A stretch of 7,369 nucleotides of DNA from Boseongicola sp. SB0675_bin_26 (GTDB lineage Bacteria; Pseudomonadota; Alphaproteobacteria; Rhodobacterales; Rhodobacteraceae), in assembly GCA_009843725.1 (NCBI GenBank), contig VYCX01000395.1:1-7369 (forward strand), read 5' to 3'. Position numbers and translations under genes: made by a program. Each line of letters opens with the position of its first letter. Positions within the stretch are counted from its first letter, which is position 1. Positions 4,939 to 7,369 of the stretch are shown piece after piece. The notes below the pieces were generated by a model. The model did no database searches and was not told the DNA's origin. It was given only the letters and a program-made list of their open reading frames with translations.

Positions 4939-6558
4939 TCATCTGGATGGCGGCAACGGGGACAGTCCAAGTTCCTTGAGAAACGCGTTGTGCTTCGCCG
5001 CTGATTCTCGAATTTGCTTCTCGATCATGACCAACTCCGCACGGGTGGCCGACAGATCGATCATGACTTCGGGCTCGGCCGTACTGACATAGTGGGGGAT
5101 GTTCAGGTTGAATTCGTTGTCCTCGATCTCGCCCATCTCCACGCGCCTTGCATACCGCTCGATGCGCTTCGGGCGCTCCCGGTAGGTGTCGATGATCTTC
5201 TCGATATGCTCGTCGGAAAGAGAGTTTTGCCACTTGCCCTTCTCGAAATGCTCGGACGCGTTGATGAACAGGACATCGTCCGGCTTCTTGCATTTCTTCA
5301 GGACGAGAATGCAGACCGGGATGCCAGTCGAGTAGAACAGGTTTGCCGGCAGGCCGATGACGGTGTCGATGTGCCCGTCGTCGAGGAGCTTGCGGCGGAT
5401 CCTCTCCTCCGCACCACCTCGAAAGAGTACGCCATGCGGCACGACTATGGCCATCACGCCGTCTTCCTTGAGGTAGTGAAAGCCATGCAGCAGGAACGCG
5501 AAGTCCGCAGCTGACTTCGGGGCCAGTCCGTGGTTCTTGAAGCGCATGTCCTCGGCCAGTGCTTCGTTCGGGTCCCAGCGGTAGCTGAACGGCGGATTGG
5601 CGACCACCGCGTCGAAATACGGCTTTTTCACCGGGTTCGTCTCGCGGAGCATGTCCCAGTCGTTGATCAGGGTGTCCCCATGGAATATCTCGAACTCCGT
5701 GTCCTTCACACCGTGCAGCAGCATGTTCATGCGCGCGAGGTTGTAGGTGGTGATGTTCTTTTCCTGCCCGTAGATCCTGGTAGTTCCGTGCAGCCCCATG
5801 CGGTTTCGTACGTTGAGCAAGAGCGAACCCGAGCCGCACGCGAAGTCCAGCACGCTGCCAAGACGCTTGCGCTTGCCTGTCTTGGGCTCCTGGCTGTCCA
5901 GCGTGACGATGCCGGAAAGGATGCTCGATATCCGCTGCGGCGTGTAGAACTCGCCGGCCTTCTTGCCAGATCCCGCAGCGAACTGGCCGATCAGGTACTC
6001 GTAGGCGTCTCCCAAAGTGTCGCTGTCCGTGGAGAACTCCGCCAGGCCCTCGGCGATCTTCGTGATGATCGTACAAAGCTTTGCATTCCGATCTGAGTAG
6101 GTCTTGCCGAGCTTTTCCGAGCCGAGATTGATTTCCGAGAAGAGCCCGGAAAACGTGCTCTGGAATGACTCATTTTCGATGTACCTGAAACCTGCCTGCA
6201 ACGTGTTGAGCAGATCGCCGTCCTGGGTGCGGGCCATGTCGGCAATGCTTGTCCAAAGATGCTCGGGGCGAATGACGTAATGCGCCTTGAGCCGCATTTG
6301 ATGCTCGAACTCCGAAACGTCGCCGGGGTTCTGATCGTACCAGACAGACAGGGACGACCGAACTCCGTTGCCGCTCGTGCAAGGGTAGTCTCGCCCGAGT
6401 TCCTTCTTCGCGGCGTTCTCGTAGTTGTCCGAGAGGTAGCGGAGGAACAGGAATGCAAGCATGTAGTCGCGGAAGTCGTCCGCATTCATCGCTCCGCGGA
6501 GCTCGTCCGCGATGGACCAGAGCGTTGTGCCAAGCTGTTTCTGTTGGTTTTCGGTCAT
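4939..6558 (-). CDS. hsdM: Type I restriction-modification system methyltransferase subunit HsdM
   Basis: This 539-residue protein has full family length. With HsdS it methylates adenine N6 at a bipartite target, and with HsdR it forms the restriction complex. The N-terminal HsdM helical domain spans about 1-150 (M-T-E-N-Q-Q-K-Q-L-G at the start, then F-L-F-L-R-Y-L-S). The methyltransferase domain follows: G-E-F-Y-T-P-Q at 202-208, the SAM-binding motif I D-F-A-C-G-S-G-S at 238-245, and the catalytic motif IV N-P-P-F at 321-324. Motifs are intact and the frame is clean, so the subunit looks functional. The start codon lies 2 nt after the stop of the upstream ATPase gene with no clear ribosome-binding site of its own, which indicates translational coupling in one operon. 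No hsdS lies downstream within the window. hsdS and hsdR may lie to the right beyond 7369, or the locus may be incomplete. Confidence 0.97.
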   Translation of the reverse strand: MTENQQKQLGTTLWSIADELRGAMNADDFRDYMLAFLFLRYLSDNYENAAKKELGRDYPCTSGNGVRSSLSVWYDQNPGDVSEFEHQMRLKAHYVIRPEHLWTSIADMARTQDGDLLNTLQAGFRYIENESFQSTFSGLFSEINLGSEKLGKTYSDRNAKLCTIITKIAEGLAEFSTDSDTLGDAYEYLIGQFAAGSGKKAGEFYTPQRISSILSGIVTLDSQEPKTGKRKRLGSVLDFACGSGSLLLNVRNRMGLHGTTRIYGQEKNITTYNLARMNMLLHGVKDTEFEIFHGDTLINDWDMLRETNPVKKPYFDAVVANPPFSYRWDPNEALAEDMRFKNHGLAPKSAADFAFLLHGFHYLKEDGVMAIVVPHGVLFRGGAEERIRRKLLDDGHIDTVIGLPANLFYSTGIPVCILVLKKCKKPDDVLFINASEHFEKGKWQNSLSDEHIEKIIDTYRERPKRIERYARRVEMGEIEDNEFNLNIPHYVSTAEPEVMIDLSATRAELVMIEKQIRESAAKHNAFLKELGLSPLPPSR

Positions 6559-6560
6559 GG

Positions 6561-7369
6561 TCAGTCAGTGTGGGTAACGAACGCGAAATGTGCGTTCAGC
6601 TTCTCAAGAATGTCATCGAACAGTGCCAAGCTGTCCGGCACGAGCAGGTCGGATTCATAGTGGTAGACATTCTTATGTGCGAGCGTGTGCACGATGCGTG
6701 AAATCTGTTCAGCATCCTCGAAACCGATGCGGCCAAGTGTATAGCCAATCCTGCCAACACCGAGGAACGACGACACGCTCTCCAGCACTTGGCGGAGAAG
6801 GGCCAAGTGATATGCACGGACCTCTTTCTGTTGCCGAGCTTGCTCGAGGAGTTGAAGAACTCGGAGGTGATAGAGGAACACGTCGCTATTGCGGTCCTCC
6901 AGCGAGACTTCGCCATCCATTTCGCTCAGTATGCGCGCCTTCGTCCTTTGCTTGTACCTGTCTCTCTTCTCGCCCTTCATTAGCCAATCGAACAGGATGG
7001 AGAACATCCCGACATGATGGGTGGCAATGATGATTTTCCGATTGCCAAGGTGCTTGTCGATCAGGTCAACAAGCGTCGATGCGGTCACGAAGATATTGTG
7101 GTCGTCGAGGCTTGAGACCGGATCGTCGATGAATATGTGCTGGATTTGCTCGTTCGCCCAACCTTCCACTTCCATCATCGCGAGGAAAAAGCACCAGACG
7201 AACACCCGTTCCTCGCCACGAGAGATCTTCATCGGGGGGGCGCGTGATCTTGGCGTTGTCCTCGTCCGCGAACTGGCAGACCGGAAGGAACTGCTCGTCC
7301 GCGTCGAATGCGAAATGCCGCGCGTTGTTGTTGGCGAAGTACCACGTGTCCGTGCGGTTGCTGACGATG
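6561..7369 (-). CDS. AAA/ABC-type ATPase with PrrC/RloC-like C-terminal domain (5' partial, frameshifted)
   Basis: The 223-residue frame ending at 6561 carries the second half of an SMC/ABC-like ATPase. Counting from the M at 7232: a signature-like S-R-G-E-E (4-8), Walker B I-F-I-D-D-P (33-38), D-loop S-S-L-D-D (40-44) and a switch A-T-H-H (70-73). After about residue 115 comes a helical domain with R147-Q-V-L-E151 and H182/H186 (V-H-T-L-A-H-K-N). This resembles the Arg-x3-Glu ... His triad of the anticodon nuclease PrrC (Arg320, Glu324, His356; 32 residues from Glu to His there, 31 to H182 here). The apparent M at 7232 is internal. Upstream, in the next frame, 45 more codons (I-V-S-N-R-T-D-T-W-Y-F ... 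N-A-K-I-T-R-P-P) continue the protein. The two frames join perfectly if the seven-base G run at 7234-7240 is read as six. PrrC guards type I restriction loci by cutting tRNA when restriction is blocked, which fits the coupling to hsdM. Nuclease activity is inferred. Confidence 0.75.
   Translation of the reverse strand, partial: SSATARTRGTSPTTTRGISHSTRTSSSFRSASSRTRTTPRSRAPPMKISRGEERVFVWCFFLAMMEVEGWANEQIQHIFIDDPVSSLDDHNIFVTASTLVDLIDKHLGNRKIIIATHHVGMFSILFDWLMKGEKRDRYKQRTKARILSEMDGEVSLEDRNSDVFLYHLRVLQLLEQARQQKEVRAYHLALLRQVLESVSSFLGVGRIGYTLGRIGFEDAEQISRIVHTLAHKNVYHYESDLLVPDSLALFDDILEKLNAHFAFVTHTD
7234..7240. repeat. G7 homopolymer tract at the frameshift in the ATPase gene
   Basis: Seven G on the plus strand (seven C in the coding strand) lie just before the signature motif of the ATPase. 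Six would keep K-I-T-R-P-P-M-K-I-S-R-G-E-E in one frame; with seven the frame shifts by +1. The possibilities are slipped-strand phase variation, an inactivating mutation, or a base-calling error. Confidence 0.8.

Noticed and set aside
4782..4970. Minus-strand 62-codon frame as an hsdS remnant
   Set aside because: No target-recognition-domain or conserved-repeat features of HsdS are recognisable; calling it a relic would be guesswork.
4756..5004. Plus-strand 82-codon frame after the unknown gene
   Set aside because: Its second part overlaps the 3' end of hsdM in antisense, and the remainder has no family-like sequence or ribosome-binding site.
4880..6076. Long minus-strand open frame (398 codons) within hsdM
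   Set aside because: It is a shadow of hsdM in another frame; the real frame carries all methyltransferase motifs and the shadow is rich in Arg/His/Gly with no family features.
1..7369. CRISPR arrays, tRNA or rRNA genes, insertion-sequence ends, integrase
   Set aside because: No regularly spaced repeats, cloverleaf-like segments, transposase motifs or long terminal inverted repeats were seen by eye.

Overview
The window looks like a chromosomal segment of a high-GC proteobacterium. Gene style (a GcvA-type LysR regulator, a vanillate-demethylase-like Rieske oxygenase, strongly G/C-ending codons) fits an alphaproteobacterium best, but no ribosomal or taxonomic marker is present, so this is inference. 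It falls into a catabolic left part (about 1-2661) and an accessory, defence-like right part (about 2890-7369).

Catabolic part: the start of a Rieske ring-hydroxylating or demethylating oxygenase gene (minus strand, running off the left edge), preceded by a LysR-family regulator on the same strand. Divergent from the regulator is a gene for a protein related to the M29 aminopeptidase / NicX (2,5-dihydroxypyridine dioxygenase) fold. The Rieske promoter region and the lysR promoter region carry near-identical 15-bp dyads (ATTAG-N4-GCTAAT read on the minus strand), which are good candidates for the LysR operator. The Rieske copy is fused to a sequence matching 16 of 19 positions of the classical Fur box. 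A coherent reading is a substrate-induced, possibly iron-checked pathway for an aromatic or N-heterocyclic compound.

Middle: a Phd/YefM-type antitoxin gene stands alone, without a recognisable toxin. About 330 bp without a convincing gene follow. Then comes a 413-aa protein of unknown function with an N-terminal region resembling a degenerate phospholipase-D-like domain (no HKD motif) and a charged, helical C-terminal half.

Right part (minus strand): the C-terminal part of an AAA/ABC-type ATPase is followed 2 nt later by hsdM, the methyltransferase subunit of a type I restriction-modification system. The ATPase has a C-terminal domain with an Arg-x3-Glu ... His pattern like the PrrC/RloC anticodon nucleases. 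Its reading frame is broken at a run of seven G/C bases; six would restore it. No hsdS follows hsdM, where one would often be expected. The likely biology is a restriction locus guarded by a suicide tRNA nuclease, possibly switched on and off, or decayed, through the homopolymer, with the rest of the operon to the right of the window.
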